Assembly (NCBI GenBank): GCA_963921425.1
Contig: OY992840.1
Location: 14,734,621-14,798,620, forward strand
Reading direction: 5' to 3'
DNA length: 64,000 bases
DNA from: Dryas octopetala
Taxonomy: Eukaryota; Streptophyta; Magnoliopsida; Rosales; Rosaceae
Shown: in pieces, positions 1 to 13,058 of the stretch
Numbering within the stretch: the first letter of the stretch is position 1
Layout of the letters: every line of letters begins with the position of its first letter
Position numbers and translations under genes: made by a program
The notes under the pieces: model-generated
What the model was told of the DNA's origin: nothing
Database searches by the model: none
The model's input: the letters and a program-made list of their open reading frames with translations, nothing else

Positions 1-94
1 GATGATGATGTGGCACTTATGTATCAATATTTTACTTGTCGTAAATAATAAATAATAAGTATGAGATGTGGCAATACATATAAGAAAGAATAAT

Positions 95-300
95 GGTATA
101 CTTACCACATTCTTATACCACATTTTTATACCATCTGACGTGTCATTACTTTATTGGACAATGTTTTTCTTTTTCTTTTTGGGTTTTTATTTTTATTTTT
201 ATTTTTTAGTATCCAATGTATGAATGCCATATAAGTTGCCACATAAGGTGGTATGAAATTATGGTATAAAAATGTGGTATATGTAGCACTACTGTATAAG
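95..300. repeat. Short MITE-like inverted repeat (TACCACATTTTTATACCAT core)
   Basis: The core TACCACATTTTTATACCAT is read on the plus strand near 115-134. It is read again, inverted, near 261-280 as ATGGTATAAAAATGTGGTA. The two copies flank about 125 bases of AT-rich DNA with no coding sign. The outer limits are approximate because the arms fade and no target-site duplication could be fixed. A small non-autonomous DNA transposon is the likeliest explanation. Confidence 0.45.
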
Positions 301-608
301 AAATTATTACACCGAACGTTTTCTCCCCTTAATCCAAGAATAGTGACATGGACTAATTTATGCAATTCAAAAAACTTACTCCTTCTTGATAAATGATAAT
401 TGAGACGAGATTCATCATTTTTAAACTATGAAACGCTCGATTTCCATTTTGAACACCTATGTGTAACCAACCCATTATTAAGGATATGACATAAAGAAAT
501 CTTATAAAAGGAGCTCCATATAAGATAATTTATAAAATATTGTAGTGTTATTTGGGATCCAAATAAAGTGGCAATGTTTTATAAATTCACATCTTTTTGT
601 CCACTTTT

Positions 609-1370
609 GGGATGTAACTTGGTTGGGTTGAAAGATCAACGCAAGTTTAACCCATGTTTTATTTTGTTGGTTTGGGCTCAAGTTCAAGTTTAGGTGGGTT
701 GCAAATAAGTGAACCCACCATAACTCAACCTCAATTTGGGTTCGGCTCAGGTTGGGTTCGGGTTGCTCAATTTCTCTGGGTTATACTCAACCCGCAAAAT
801 CAAAGAACGAGTTGGTTTCAACTTGTGAAAACAAAAAAAACAAATCTTGATAAAAATATAAAACAATTATCTCAATTAATCAATCACCATAGTTCAAAAC
901 TTTAAATATCAATTAGATTCAAATAATAAAAAATATATTCAAAGCTTCAACATGAAGAGAAAATAATAATAACAACATCACAATCATATTGCTATCAAAC
1001 ATCATAGTTTAAGTTTTATTCTACACAAAAATATATAAGATAAAATACATATTTCGAACTTCTTTTAAATTTATAGTTCATCTTCAATAATAATATATAA
1101 ACTAAATATTATATTATAATTTAAACTAAAATGTAATTTAATATATAGATTATAGCATAATACTAATACAAATTAGATTCGAAATTTGGGCTTGGATTCA
1201 AGTTGGGTTTGGGCCGGCAAACATAACTTTTATCCAAGCCTAACCCAAAAATTTCGGGTTGAGGTCGAATTCAAGTTCTGGTGAGTTTTGACTTCTCAAA
1301 CCTTCACATGGGTTCAAACATCGAATTAGGTTCACGCAAGCTCGGGTTAACCCGGCCCAAGTTGTACCCC
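609..1370. mobile_element. Degenerate TIR element rich in GGGTT/AACCC motifs
   Basis: The left end reads GGGATGTAACTTGG and the reverse complement of the right end reads GGGGTACAACTTGG, so the termini form an imperfect inverted repeat. Inside both ends lie many GGGTT/AACCC-containing words (GGGTTGGGTT, CGGGTTAACCCGG) around an AT-rich middle. There is no open frame of note. Superfamily is not assigned, because no target-site duplication was clear and the arms are diverged. Confidence 0.45.
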
Positions 1371-1528
1371 TAATATATTTACAACAAATAAAATATTAAC
1401 ACATACATTACAACATCATTTGATATCCAAATTTAAAATACAAATTTTGAATTTCTAGCACTATTATTCTTAATTATAGATTTTACCTCATTTATCTAAT
1501 ATATTCAACAATTTTTAAACTACATTAA

Positions 1529-2218
1529 GGGCCAGTTTGGTATTGCTGTGTGAAAAAACAGCTGTGGGATAAAACAACTGTGAAGTAAAGTCAACTGTAA
1601 AGTAAAGCAGCTGAGTGTTTGGTAAACTATGTTTTCAAAAGTGCTGTGAGTGCAAAAAACAGTATCAAAGTGTTTGGTAAATGTTAATGTAAAAGTGCTG
1701 TGACTGTGTATAATTACTAAAATAGACATGATGTTAAAAGTGTTTTTTAGTTATTTGTTTGGTAAAAATAAAATGCTTTTTACTTGTTTTTTAAATTTTT
1801 GGCTACAAATTTTTATTAGCATTAATTTTTCTAAGAACAACATTATTAAATAAGTATGTGTATTATTTTTTTAGGTATATTATAATTTTAATCGTGCAAA
1901 TAAAATATCATAATTAATTATCACAATATAAAATATAACTAACAATAGACATATTTTTTAATTTAAAATAAACAAATTAAAAAATATAGAAATCAATGAG
2001 GATATTATGGGTAAAATAAAATATTCATTGTTGCTGTGATTCACTGCAGCTTTCAAAAGCACCTAGAAACCTGCTTTCTGTTTTTATTGTGGGGAGTTGA
2101 GAATTTTAAGAAAAAACAGTTTTTAATTTTTGTACCAAACACCAAAACTGCTGTAGATGATTGAGAATTGTCATCCACAGCAGCTTTTGGGTCTTCCACC
2201 ACAATCCCAAACGGGGCC
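1529..2218. mobile_element. PIF/Harbinger-like (Tourist-type) MITE, 690 bp
   Basis: The ends GGGCCAGTTTGGTATTG and (reverse complement of the right end) GGCCCCGTTTGGGATTG are inverted repeats. They are flanked on both sides by the trinucleotide TAA (1526-1528 and 2219-2221). A 3-bp TWA target duplication with GGGCC-type ends is the hallmark of PIF/Harbinger elements. The subterminal parts repeat AACAGCTGTG/CACAGCAGC words in opposite orientation. There is no transposase frame, so the element is non-autonomous. Confidence 0.7.
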
Positions 2219-2540
2219 TAACAAAAATTGATTTTAAGTCAAAACACAAGGATACAATGAATGATGCTACATAAAGGCATACAATGAAATGTATAAAGGT
2301 ACAAATAATAATACGGTACATAATAAAATGTATAAAGTATGTAATAAGGTACAGACGATATTGCAGTAAAGTACAAAATGAAATGCTTGAACGTACAAAT
2401 ATAATACAAGAATAGTACTGTTGAGATTCAATTTCTTCAATTAATTATAAAAATTTTACACACTATAAAAACTTTACTCTTTTTTTTTTGGTCAAGAAAT
2501 TACTTTTATACACTGTTAAAAGTTAAAACTTTACTTTGAA

Positions 2541-2901
2541 GAGTTATTTATACTTACACCCTCTGAAGTTTATTGTCTTTTCACGTACATCCCATGATGT
2601 TTCAAAAAATACACAAAAACCCCCTGAAGTTTCAAAACTGTTGCACATAACCCCTTCCAAGAGAAAATATTAGGCCACAATAATAGAAGATGTCCAAATA
2701 AAAATGTTTGAGAGGTGCAAAGAGGTGGTGTGAATGTTTCAAGGAGAAGAGAAAGAGTGAGTGGATGAGTCAATGCATTAAGGAGAAATGGTTATGCGCA
2801 ACAATTTTGAAACTTCATGAAGTATATGTATAATTTTTGAAACTTCAGGAGATTTATGTGAATATGCAATAAACTTAATGGAATATAAGTATAAATAACT
2901 C
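2541..2901. mobile_element. Mutator-like foldback MITE, family A copy 1
   Basis: The terminal inverted repeat GAGTTATTTATACTTA opens the element and its reverse complement closes it. Long arms containing CTGAAGTTT / AAACTTCAG words continue inward, so most of the 361 bp can fold back. The exact 10-base word TTACTTTGAA flanks both sides (2531-2540 and 2902-2911). A 9-10 bp duplication points to a Mutator-like origin. It resembles the element at 13322-13699, down to the shared CTGTTGCAnATAACC segment. Confidence 0.75.
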
Positions 2902-2911
2902 TTACTTTGAA

Positions 2912-3620
2912 TATTACAATAATTGATGTAACAATATAATAAAAGCACAAATATAATATAATTGTATCTTGTTGCGCCGACATAAATTAGTTTGGGGTGT
3001 CATTCTTAAATAATTGCTATCATTCCAAAATCAAAAAAATTATTGTAATTTGAATAATTGAAGCATTTACCCTTAATCTTGAAATTAAATTTCAAGTAAA
3101 ACTATTGAACTATCTTAACGGAATACCTTGTGGATTATGGTTTCACCCCAATATTTTTGATAAACAAAATAAAAAAGGATAAAACTTATTTCTTCATCGT
3201 TTGGACCCACTTATATTGATGTGCCTTCCTCTTAAATTAGGAGAAAAATTTGTGTGTAACGTCCATATATATATACCTCTTAAATTCATAAAATCACCTT
3301 ACATGACTGTCATGTGACTATTGATTATGTGAGTAATTGGTCACAGCCAACAAAACATTTATTTGCATGTAGACCACTGACCACCTGCATAACAGACAAC
3401 CCCTGTCGACACCCCTCCTGCTACAGTTGGCAACATAATTAAAAGGTTGGAAATTCTCCAACTACCTTTGTCCCTTTCACGTTTCTGAGTGCCATGCGTC
3501 ACTCAATCCATGCACGTCCACAGAGAGTAGCCCATTGCATGCTCAGCTCCACAGCCCTCTATAACTCTTTCACTCTTCGCAAACAATCACAGACAAAATC
3601 AAAATCAGAGAAACAGAGAG
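2912..3620. other. Upstream region of the RID3-like gene
   Basis: There is no open frame or repeat that I can support here. The last 120 bases turn GC-richer and hold CTCTATAACTC near 3556, a possible weak TATA element about 60 bases before the start codon. No telo-box is visible, unlike the other two ribosome-assembly genes in the window. Confidence 0.35.
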
Positions 3621-6600
3621 ATGGGTAGTGGTGGTGAGGCACTGGTTGTGTGCAGCGACAAGAGCATGGGCACAGGGATAACCATATGGGACATAGACAC
3701 AGGGGACCGTCTCCTTCACATACCTACCTGTGCTTCTCCTCCTCATGGTCTTCTGTGCTTGAGAAACCAGTTTCTTGTGGCTTCTCAGAGTCACAGGCAT
3801 GGCTCTGTTGGCGGTGGGGCCATTTCTATCTGGCCCTTGAACAAGGTAATGCTCAGCTTTGACTCAAATTCAATGATGGGTCATTGGGTCCATGGGGGTT
3901 TGGTTTCAATTCTTGTACTAGAATAGGAAATTAAGAATTTGATTGCTTTTTTCCTGTATTGGTTAATTGTTGTTTGAATTTGATTCCCATGTTTGCTTGA
4001 TTTGAATCATTGATCATTTGAACCTGGGATTCATATTGGGGACCATTTGATTTCTCAAATGGGTGACTCCGGTTTCCTTGTATATGTTTTTCTCGTCATT
4101 GTTGATCACTGGAGTTTGGAAGTTGTAATTCATCTCTGTTCATTTATGTGTAAAACTCGCCGAATGATCATTAGCTTCTCGAGAAAATGCCTGAAAGAGG
4201 TCAAAATTCTAACAATGAACTATATGACTTAGTTGAGGTATACTATTGTCCACTTTCTTTTTCTTGACAAACTATCTAACCAGAGGGGATGCTCAAAATA
4301 ATTCAAGGCTCTGTACAAACACTGGCTACTTAATACATGCATGAACCTTAATAATGATGATTGTTGCCAGAAGCCTCTAGTTAGATGAGTAGCCCTATAA
4401 TCTCACCTTTGGCGGAGGTGTTTAAAATTGTAAGCTTGCTACAATTTTAGTAAGGAACTGCACTTCTACACCAGGAGATTCGGTTATCCTTGCAATTTGC
4501 CTGTGGTGATTGGGCTGTAGATTTAAATCTTTGTATTTGATAGGCCACCTCTATGTGATGCTTATGGTTCAATTCTCCATCCTAAAAAATGAGATAGGAA
4601 GTAGTAGCATGAAACTGAGCAATTTTCTTTTCCTTTTTTTCTTTTTTTAATGAATACCCTTAAATGATAAAACCATGTTCTCATGCAAAATTAATTTGGT
4701 TGTTGTATGTAATATTTTCCCAGCCTCAGCAGCCTCTTCATAGCTACCCATTGGAGGCTGTAAGACCACTTTCTTGCACAATGGATGGTGTGTATCTTGC
4801 AGGTGGTGCTCCATCTGGAAATGCTTATCTTTGGGAGGTTTGTAATCACTGTCACCAATTCCCCTGCCTGTTTAAAAATGCACTCTCTTGGGAAAGAAGG
4901 AAAGTCTTCTTTCATATAAGTGTGGAACTCTCGGTTCATCAATTGTCCAATGAAGATCTTAATGCCATGAAAACTAACACCATCTGCAATGTTAGATCCT
5001 GAATAAATTGAGGTGATCTGTAGGTCGCTAATGGGAAATTACTCAAAACTTGGCGTGCACATCATAAATCTTTGAACTGTATGCTGTTTTCTGATGATGG
5101 TTCTCTTCTCGTTTCTGGTTCAGATGATGGTATGATCTGTGTGTGGTCAATGGTTGGGTAATAACTGAACTTTGGAATTTTCCCTTTTCACTTTTTAGTA
5201 GCTAGATAAAATATTCAAATTAATGTTATTTTTTATTCAATTTGATGGAAGTTTGCTAGACATGGAAGATTTTGAGAGCTTTCCCTCGTTATTACATTGT
5301 TCAGTGGAGCATAAATCCTCTATAACTGGCCTGTTAACTACATCAGGCAGCTCAAGTTCAGTCTTAGTGTCAAGCTCACTTGATGGCTCATGCAAGGTTA
5401 CCATACTCATATTAGTTTATGGTTCTTACAATTGTATCTTTTTCATTGAAATATCTTCTTGCTGAAACAAATTATTCTGTAGTGTAGGTTTGGGATTTAG
5501 GCTTGGGAAAGCTTTTACAAACTCAAGTTTATCCTCTAGCAATAACTGCAGTTGTTCTTCACCCAACAGAGCAGCTCTTTTTCTCTGGAAGTACAGATGG
5601 AAGAATTTTTGTGAACAAACTAGAAATTGGACTGGTAGATGATCCTTTGTTCATTGCTGAAGACCAAACAGTTGTGCTAAAAGGACACAAGTAATGTATG
5701 GTGTTTGAAGTTTCTTTTTTCTTTTTGGCATGAGTGTTTGAAGTTTCTTTATATCATTGGGGAAAAAGTCTTCTTTTGTCCACAGAATAGTTATAAGATC
5801 TAGTGAATATCTTTTCTTTCATATTTAATTTTAGTTTCAATGTCTTATTAATATAATTGTAAAGGGCAACCACATTCTCATACTAATATAACTTTGAAAT
5901 TTCCATGCAGTTGTTATCTGTAGTGTAGGTATGGTTGTTTCACTATCACATAACTAAGCTATATGGTTTGGACTCATATTTTAATAACTTTCTTGTAACT
6001 GCATATTGTAGATAAACATGCACATGCACTTCACACAAACAGAGTATATTTTCTGTTAAATCTTCAATTATGAATTATGCATTTCTATCTTTTTCTATAT
6101 TATATAGTCTGCTGAAAGACCCATAATCCATGCAGTGGATCTGTTACTGCATTAATCTTCAGTCGATTGTATCTGATATCTGCATCTGAGGACTACACCA
6201 TCTGCATCTGGGATGTCACCAGTTGGGCAGTCATCCGAAGAATCAACCATCAGAAAGGTACCCATGGAGATCACAGGTTTTTTTTCACTGGAATTATGGT
6301 TAGCTTTCAAAACATGGTTTAAGATTCAGGATCTTACCTAATATCTAACATTAGGTATGATCAAATCAGCCAAAAGTGGCATTACTGTTGAGAGGAAGGC
6401 TATGCATAAATACATAATTGTGTATATGTCTACAGTCTACATGTCTATAATTGCATAAGCCTATTATGAGCATTCACATTGGTTTCTACAATCACAGAGA
6501 TTTATAACAAGATTGTTGTTCTCATCTATTAGCAGGGGTTGTAACTAATCTGGCAGTGATTCCACAGTCCTCACTACTTTCTGTGTCAAACCATCGGAGA

Positions 6601-7552
6601 GTCTCTGACACATTCGGTGTTTGTTTGCTCGACAAGTATCCTCAGCCTGCCAACTCATCCAATGGAAAAATCACTCTTCTTTCATCACGTCACTTCCTCG
6701 AAGAATTCCAAACCACTGATTTGCACAAACAAATATCTGACATGGAGGTTTCTCTCTCTCTCTCTCTCTCTCCCTCTCAACACACATGCACATAGGGACG
6801 TGTACACACAGAAAGTGGGTATAAAATATATGACACACACACACACACACATACTGTCGCATGAAAATGCAACAGGCTGCAAGTGACAAACACCTCTAAG
6901 TTTAGAACCTGCAACCTATAGTCAGCAAGAATAACTGGGGTCTATGTTCGGTGACATGGTCTCCTGTGACTGACTGACCGACTGCTCTTTGAAAGTTTGC
7001 AAAAAAGCTTAATACCCCCATTAAAATTTGGTCACATGTATCTTATATTATTTTGGAATTTGTTGATCTGTGTGTACCTCAAACGGCTTGGGGTGATCTG
7101 GCAACTACAATATGGGGCCATCATCAATGCCTGCTCTATGTTTTCAAAGGCTCTTTACACTCTTTGGATTAGTGCAGTGTCATGATCAGGATGTGTGAGG
7201 ATAGAGATATATTCAATGCTTATATTTTTGTGTATTGGTCTAATAATGTACCAATCAAGATGCATTTTAATGATTTTTTGTACAATTTGGGCAGAAAGAT
7301 TTTACTCCTGAAGCAATGGAAATGAAATTGGAAAAACATTTAGAGAATCGGATGTGGGCAACCAGAATGACAAAACATGTCATGGAAATGAATAGGCATT
7401 TGCAGTCGCGTTTGTTAGACTTGATGCAGAGTGGATTGTTGTGGTCCAAGTCTACTGAAATTGATTCACCGTCAACAGAAAAGAGAAAGACTCTCATGTT
7501 TGAAAGTCCCCCATTACAGGGGGAGGAGAGCCATAATCATCAACTCAACTAA
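3621..7552 (+). CDS. RID3: WD40-repeat protein, RID3 / IPI3 (WDR18) family
   Basis: Eight exons close in frame to 470 residues: 3621-3845, 4724-4837, 5024-5157, 5252-5396, 5488-5690, 6136-6257, 6536-6747, 7295-7552. WD40 blades are visible as GSDDGMICVWS, SSSLDGSCKVWDLG, GSTDGRIFVNKLE and SASEDYTICIWDVT, so a seven-bladed propeller fills roughly residues 1-360. The last exon encodes a long helix rich in M, E, K and R (from EAMEMKLEKH), which this family carries after the propeller. IPI3/WDR18 proteins work in the Rix1-type complex that matures the 60S ribosomal subunit; the Arabidopsis relative ROOT INITIATION DEFECTIVE 3 is needed for callus and root formation. The family call comes from overall resemblance of the N-terminus (CASPPHGL) and C-terminus. 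Intron 7 carries CT and AC microsatellites near 6751-6851. Confidence 0.85.
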
Positions 7553-8190
7553 ACTTTTATGGTTTTGAAGTGGTATATGGTCGTCGGAAAGTTGTCCTGT
7601 TAAGCCTATGTGTTTTCTCTTTTTGTCTATAGAGCTTAATAGGACCAGCTTACAGCTTTTGGCTTGACTACATTCTCTTATCCTTGCAATCGTTGAAACT
7701 AGAAGCATCACACCTGCTATGCATGTACATTGTGATAGAAATTAATAGTTATGGTGTGATGAAAGTTACAATAGAGAGAAAAGTTAAAGTGTGAGATTGA
7801 TAAAGTGGGTGGTGGAAAATTACTAATACTAATCCTCACTTTCAAATCTATTATTGATGCTCTTTTAAATAATAAAGTTATATTTGGTATTCCATATATT
7901 TTGGTTGACAAAAAGAATTTTTTTTTAAGATTCATTGATTTTAAGTATCAAATGTCAATAAATTTCAGTCTTAAGCCTTAACTACTAAAATATAAGTAGT
8001 TTTTAATTAAGAATAAAGAATGCCCATAGAAAAAAAAAAAAGAATAAAAAAGTACTAAATTCTGTAAAAAAAAAGTAAAGAATAAAACATAGAAGAAAAA
8101 AGTGGCTCCTAGCCTCCTAGACAATAAAAGTGAATATATTCTATCATAGACAAGCGTAAGAAAACATATGGCTACCAGACAATAAGATAA
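7553..8190. other. 3' flank of the RID3-like gene and intergenic DNA
   Basis: AT-rich non-coding sequence. The first 200 bases are probably the 3' UTR. A-rich tracts lie near 8030-8100. I see no gene. Confidence 0.3.
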
Positions 8191-8676
8191 GATTTATTCA
8201 CACCATTGCTCCTTATAAGATACACTTTTTTTCACTTTACTCCCTGAAACTTAAATCCTCTCAGTTTGGCACCTGAACTTCAAACAGTTGTTGCAAAATA
8301 TCATATGCTGTCAACTCTGTCAAGTTTTCCATTAAAAAAGCTGATGTGACACCTATATGGCATGTGTGGGACCATTTTCTAGATATGTAACATCCATATA
8401 GACACTAAAAATTATAAAAAATTGATATGAATCTTATTATTTTTTAGTTCAAAAATTATTTTTTTGTCCACATGGATCTTACATAACTAAAAAAGGGTCT
8501 CATTCATGCCATATAGGTGCTACGTCAGCTATTTTAATGGAAAAATTGACAAAGTTGACGACATGGTCTTTTTGCAACAACTGTGTGAAGTTCATGTGGC
8601 AATTTAAGAAGATTTAAGTTTCAGGAGACAAAGTGAAAAAAAATGTATCTTATAGGAACAATTGTGTGAATAAGCC
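8191..8676. mobile_element. Mutator-like foldback MITE, family B
   Basis: The left end GATTTATTCACACCATTG and the reverse complement of the right end GGCTTATTCACACAATTG match. The arms continue inward for well over 100 bases (CCTTATAAGATACA against CCTATAAGATACA; CCTGAAACTTAAATC in both). The flanking 9-mers ATAAGATAA (8182-8190) and ATAAAATAA (8677-8685) differ at one base, consistent with an ageing Mutator-type target duplication. No coding capacity is seen. Confidence 0.7.
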
Positions 8677-8839
8677 ATAAAATAATAATATATTCACCAG
8701 TTTTTATAAAAATTGGGCTACTTTTTTCGGTGAACAAAATTTGGCTATTTTTATTTGACTAGTTTTTATTTAGAGAGAACTGAAATTATGATGATTGATA
8801 GGAAAAAAAAAAAAAAAAAACCCCTTTAAAAGTGTATCA

Positions 8840-8985
8840 AATTTGATCTTAACTCAATGGTCAAGATTAAAAGTAACATTTTATGGACTTAAAAACCCTT
8901 ATGCCAATGTGGCGTGTTTTGAGCCACTAGATCTTAACTAAGGGTCAAGATTAAAAGAAAAGCATGAAAAAGCAGAGAATCTGGC
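8840..8985. repeat. Direct repeat of a GATCTTAAC..GGTCAAGATTAAAAG unit
   Basis: Two copies of a unit of about 30 bases, GATCTTAACTnAnGGTCAAGATTAAAAG, lie about 80 bases apart. Each copy is itself a small palindrome (GATCTTAAC against GGTCAAGATT). They sit just upstream of the argininosuccinate synthase leader. Confidence 0.45.
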
Positions 8986-9097
8986 GCGGACGCATTTGAT
9001 CGTTTTAGGCTATTTGAACAGAAAAACCCTGAATAAAACCCTAAAACCTGAGACTCTTCACTCTCTCACTGACACTCTGTTCTCAGCCACCGCTGCT

Positions 9098-12000
9098 ATG
9101 GCCCAATTGAAGTGCATGTCCGCGTGCTCAACCACCAGCCTCGCTTTTCACGGTCCCAAAAGAGGTGCATTTTCATTTTCGTTCTTTTTCAGAAGAAAAT
9201 TTGGATGTAGTAATAGGCTGATAGAAACTGTTCTTCAAGTTCTTCTGGGTTCCGTTTGTTTTTTTAGTGAAAGCAGAATTTAATTCAGGTGCTTAAAGAT
9301 ATTTACAATTTAAGGAGAAATTGATAATACCCAGAAAAGTAGATGCTTAAATTCAAACGAAAATGGTTGGATTGTTGTGTGATGTTATATTCTGATATCA
9401 ATATGTGTTACTGTTTTTCTATATGCAGAGTTATTATGTCACGACAAAGTTTTTTGTTCAAGGAAATCATCTTCATTTCCAGAGGTAGCTACTCCTACAT
9501 TTTTAATTTTTTATTGCTTTGCATGTAGCAATTTCCCTCCTCCTTATAATCATTGTCAATTATTTCATTTTGGTTGACTTTGCGAGATTGTTTTTTAATT
9601 TATTTCTGCAGTTAGGGGCGAGAAAGAGTGAGTTACAGGGGCATGCATTGGCGTTTACCGGTGCCAATGGAAGTGTAACTAGAGCTCATAACAAGCAAGG
9701 TGGGGTTGTCTATGTTTCGTTTATGTTTAAGTTACGAAGTTCGACATCGATCAATGCATGCTATATTTGTTCGCATTTTTCTGTAAATTCGCTCACTTCT
9801 GTATTTGTGATATTGATGATTTACCCTCGAGATGCAGTTATTAGAGCAGTGCTGCCGAGTTATAGTGAGACAGAAGTGTCTGTATCTACAAAGGAGAGAG
9901 GATTACGTGGCAAATTGAACAAGGTTGTTCTGGCCTACAGTGGTGGCTTAGACACATCAGTCATTGTCCCATGGCTAAGGTATGTACCCTGTTTTTTTTT
10001 ATAACTTTTCTGCAGTTTAAATAATTGTTCTGTCGGTGGAAACTTTGTGTATATTATTGTTGTCTATGGCACTGTAGTATCTGCGAAACCACCATAAGTT
10101 ATGATTCGTTTTTAATAGATGCCATTCTTGCTCAACCAGTCTACATTAGAATTACATGTCCAACCTTAGTAAAAGGAAAATGTTTTGCTTTACCCCCCTC
10201 TTTTTTTATTTTTTCGGCCGCGGGGAAGGGGGGGGGGGGGGGGAGGGTTGATGGGTGGGAGAGGGAGAGGTAAATTGCAATTTTTTAAAGTAGAGTTGGT
10301 TAATGAAATCAAATCTAGATTTATAGGGGTTTGTGAGAGTTGTTTATGATACCATGTGGAACCTGTCTTAAATGGTTACTAGCTGATTTCATGGAGTAAC
10401 AACATTCAGTTAGCCTTTGGATGTTCTAATCATGAATTGTTGGGTCCTAGTAAAGTCATCAGGTAATTGATTTATTCTTTTTACTGAAAGAACATTGAAT
10501 CCCATCAATTCAACAAAGTAACGGTGTCAGTTATGCACTATGTTTAGATCAAACTTTATAAGGTTATGATCGGTTGGAGATATATAGTATGATTCTGTGT
10601 TCCCTCAGTATGATGGCAAATGAAGCATATAGTGGGTTTAAAACATATATTTGGCTAATGTTTATGAAAGGAATCTAAGGCATAATGCAACAATAGTGTT
10701 CAGTTAATAACATAACAACAATTTGCTTATACTTTTCTTTTTAAGCTTGTACATGTATCTTACCTTTTCAAGAATTGTTGTATTGCCATATCCATCTCCA
10801 AAACTGTGTAGCATGTACTCTTTGACAGAATAATTGAGTTACTGGGCAAATTATGGTATTATGGTATTTTTGGACTGCAACTGATAAGGACCCAACGAAA
10901 TTCTTACTAATTTAGCATTAGTGAAATTTGTTTTTTGGGTAGTTCTCTTCTGGCTGCTACATACGTACTGCTATAAGTATTCCAGGCATCATTTCCTTAC
11001 ACTGAGTGTTAATGCTTATTGGTGCATATTGGATTGTTTTATGTGTTTTTTAAGGGTGCAGTTAACATATTTTACTTCAGATTATTTACTTTGCCATTAT
11101 TATTTTGTTCAATTATTTTTTACTTGCAGGGAGAACTATGGTTGTGATGTTGTTTGCTTCACTGCCGATGTTGGTCAAGTAAGTTAGGAGTTGCAACATC
11201 TGCTTCAACGTCAAATTAATTTTGTTTCATGCAATAAACTTTAACGCGGTAATTATTGGTTCTGACTTTCGTGCTTGTTACCTATTCTAAAATTATAGGG
11301 TTTAAAAGAATTGGACGGCCTAGAACAGAAGGCCAAGGCCAGTGGGGCTTCTCAATTAGTAGTGAAGGATCTAAAGGAGGAGTTTGTAAAAGAATATATT
11401 TTCCCTTGCTTGCGGGCTGGCGCAATCTATGAGAGGAAATACTTGCTGGGAACCTCAATGGCCCGCCCAGTTATTGCTAAGGTGATCTCTCAATTTAATG
11501 TTTTGTTTGTTTCTGTAGTTATAAATCCATCATCTTTATGGATTGACATGCTCACAGCTAAGACAAATGAAAAGAATAAGATACTACCCTTTGAATTTCT
11601 TGAAAAATTTATCTGCTCTTCTGAGTTCTGTTCTCTCTGTTTCTTGTTTCCAGTAGAGTTGAGTATAGCTCCTTAGTAGCTTATGTTTAGAATCCTTTCC
11701 TCGTCATTTTGTTGTGTCAATGTCATGATATATCTATTACTCCATGCAATAACATTCTTGAAAACAGGCCATGGTAGATGTTGCTGAAAAAGTTGGAGCT
11801 GATGCCGTAGCTCATGGATGCACAGGGAAAGGAAATGATCAGGCATGTGTTGCAGTTCAGCATTTAACATTACAACACCTCATGTGCTTCTTCTGACACA
11901 ATCTATCTTGCCTCTGTAGGTTCGCTTTGAGCTGACGTTTTTTGCTCTTAATCCCAAACTAAATGTGGTGGCTCCTTGGAGGGAGTGGGATATTAGAGGT

Positions 12001-12212
12001 AGAGAAGATGCTATTGAATATGCTAAGAAGCATAATGTGCCTGTCCCAGTGACAAAGAAATCCATATACAGCAGAGATGGGAATTTATGGCACCTTAGTC
12101 ACGAGGTAGCTTTTACAACTTTATTTCATTATATTTTTTGAAGTCTTTGGCAAAGCTTTTGGTTTGGTGGTGTCGCTTGTGAATTTTTGCTTGTTGATTT
12201 AATACTATAGTT

Positions 12213-12272
<60 letters not shown>

Positions 12273-13058
12273 TTATCACACACCACACACACTTGTCTGT
12301 ATATTTATGGAATTGATTGTAATTGATTGAAGGGTGATATTTTGGAAGACCCGGAAAATGAGCCTAAGAAGGATATGTTCATGTTAACCGTGGATCCAGA
12401 AGATGCACCAAATGAACCTGAGTAAGTTCCACTTGAACTTCTGTGTTTCACCTCTTAATTTATGTGCTAAGTATATTTGCTTACGCATGCTCTCATTTCC
12501 TATAGGTATGTAGATATTGGTATTGTTGCAGGAATCCCGGTTTCAGTCAACGGGAAGGATCTTTCACCAGCATCTCTGCTCACAGAGCTAAATCAGATAG
12601 GTGGAAGACACGGAATTGGCCGTATTGACATGGTTGAAAACCGGCTCGTCGGCATGAAGAGTCGCGGAGTCTATGAAACTCCTGGAGGTACCATCCTCTT
12701 CGCTGCTGCACGTGAGCTGGAGTCCTTGACACTGGACCGAGAAACAATGCAAGTTAAAGATTCACTAGCCCTCAAATACGCAGAGCTGGTGTATGCAGGT
12801 AGGTGGTTCGACCCACTTCGCGAGTCCTTGGATTCATTCATGGAGAAAATCACAGAGACAGCAACAGGATCAGTAACTCTGAAGCTGTACAAAGGCTCAA
12901 TCACTGTGACCAGCAGGAAGAGTCCATATAGCCTGTACAGGCAAGACATCTCGTCATTTGAGAGTGGTGATGTTTATGATCAAGCTGATGCAGCTGGGTT
13001 TATCAGGCTGTATGGCCTTCCCATTAGGGTGCGAGCAATGCTTGAGAAAGGACATTAG
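9098..13058 (+). CDS. ASS: Argininosuccinate synthase, chloroplast-targeted
   Basis: Ten exons give 495 residues: 9098-9164, 9429-9484, 9612-9699, 9838-9979, 11130-11178, 11299-11481, 11768-11842, 11920-12105, 12333-12421, 12506-13058. The enzyme joins citrulline and aspartate using ATP, the penultimate step of arginine synthesis in plastids. The ATP-binding loop AYSGGLDTS is at about residues 103-111. Family signatures follow: [44 protein letters not shown] and YAGRWFDP. The first 90 or so residues are poorly conserved, rich in S, T and basic residues, and spread over three small exons, as expected for a transit peptide. Intron 7 must use a GC donor (CAG followed by gcatgt), because the nearest GT would break the frame. 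Intron 8 holds a long CT microsatellite, and intron 4 an uninterrupted run of G near 10228-10243. Confidence 0.95.
12215..12268. repeat. CT dinucleotide microsatellite
   Basis: About 27 uninterrupted CT units in intron 8 of the argininosuccinate synthase gene, followed by a short CA-rich stretch. Likely length-variable. Confidence 0.9.
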
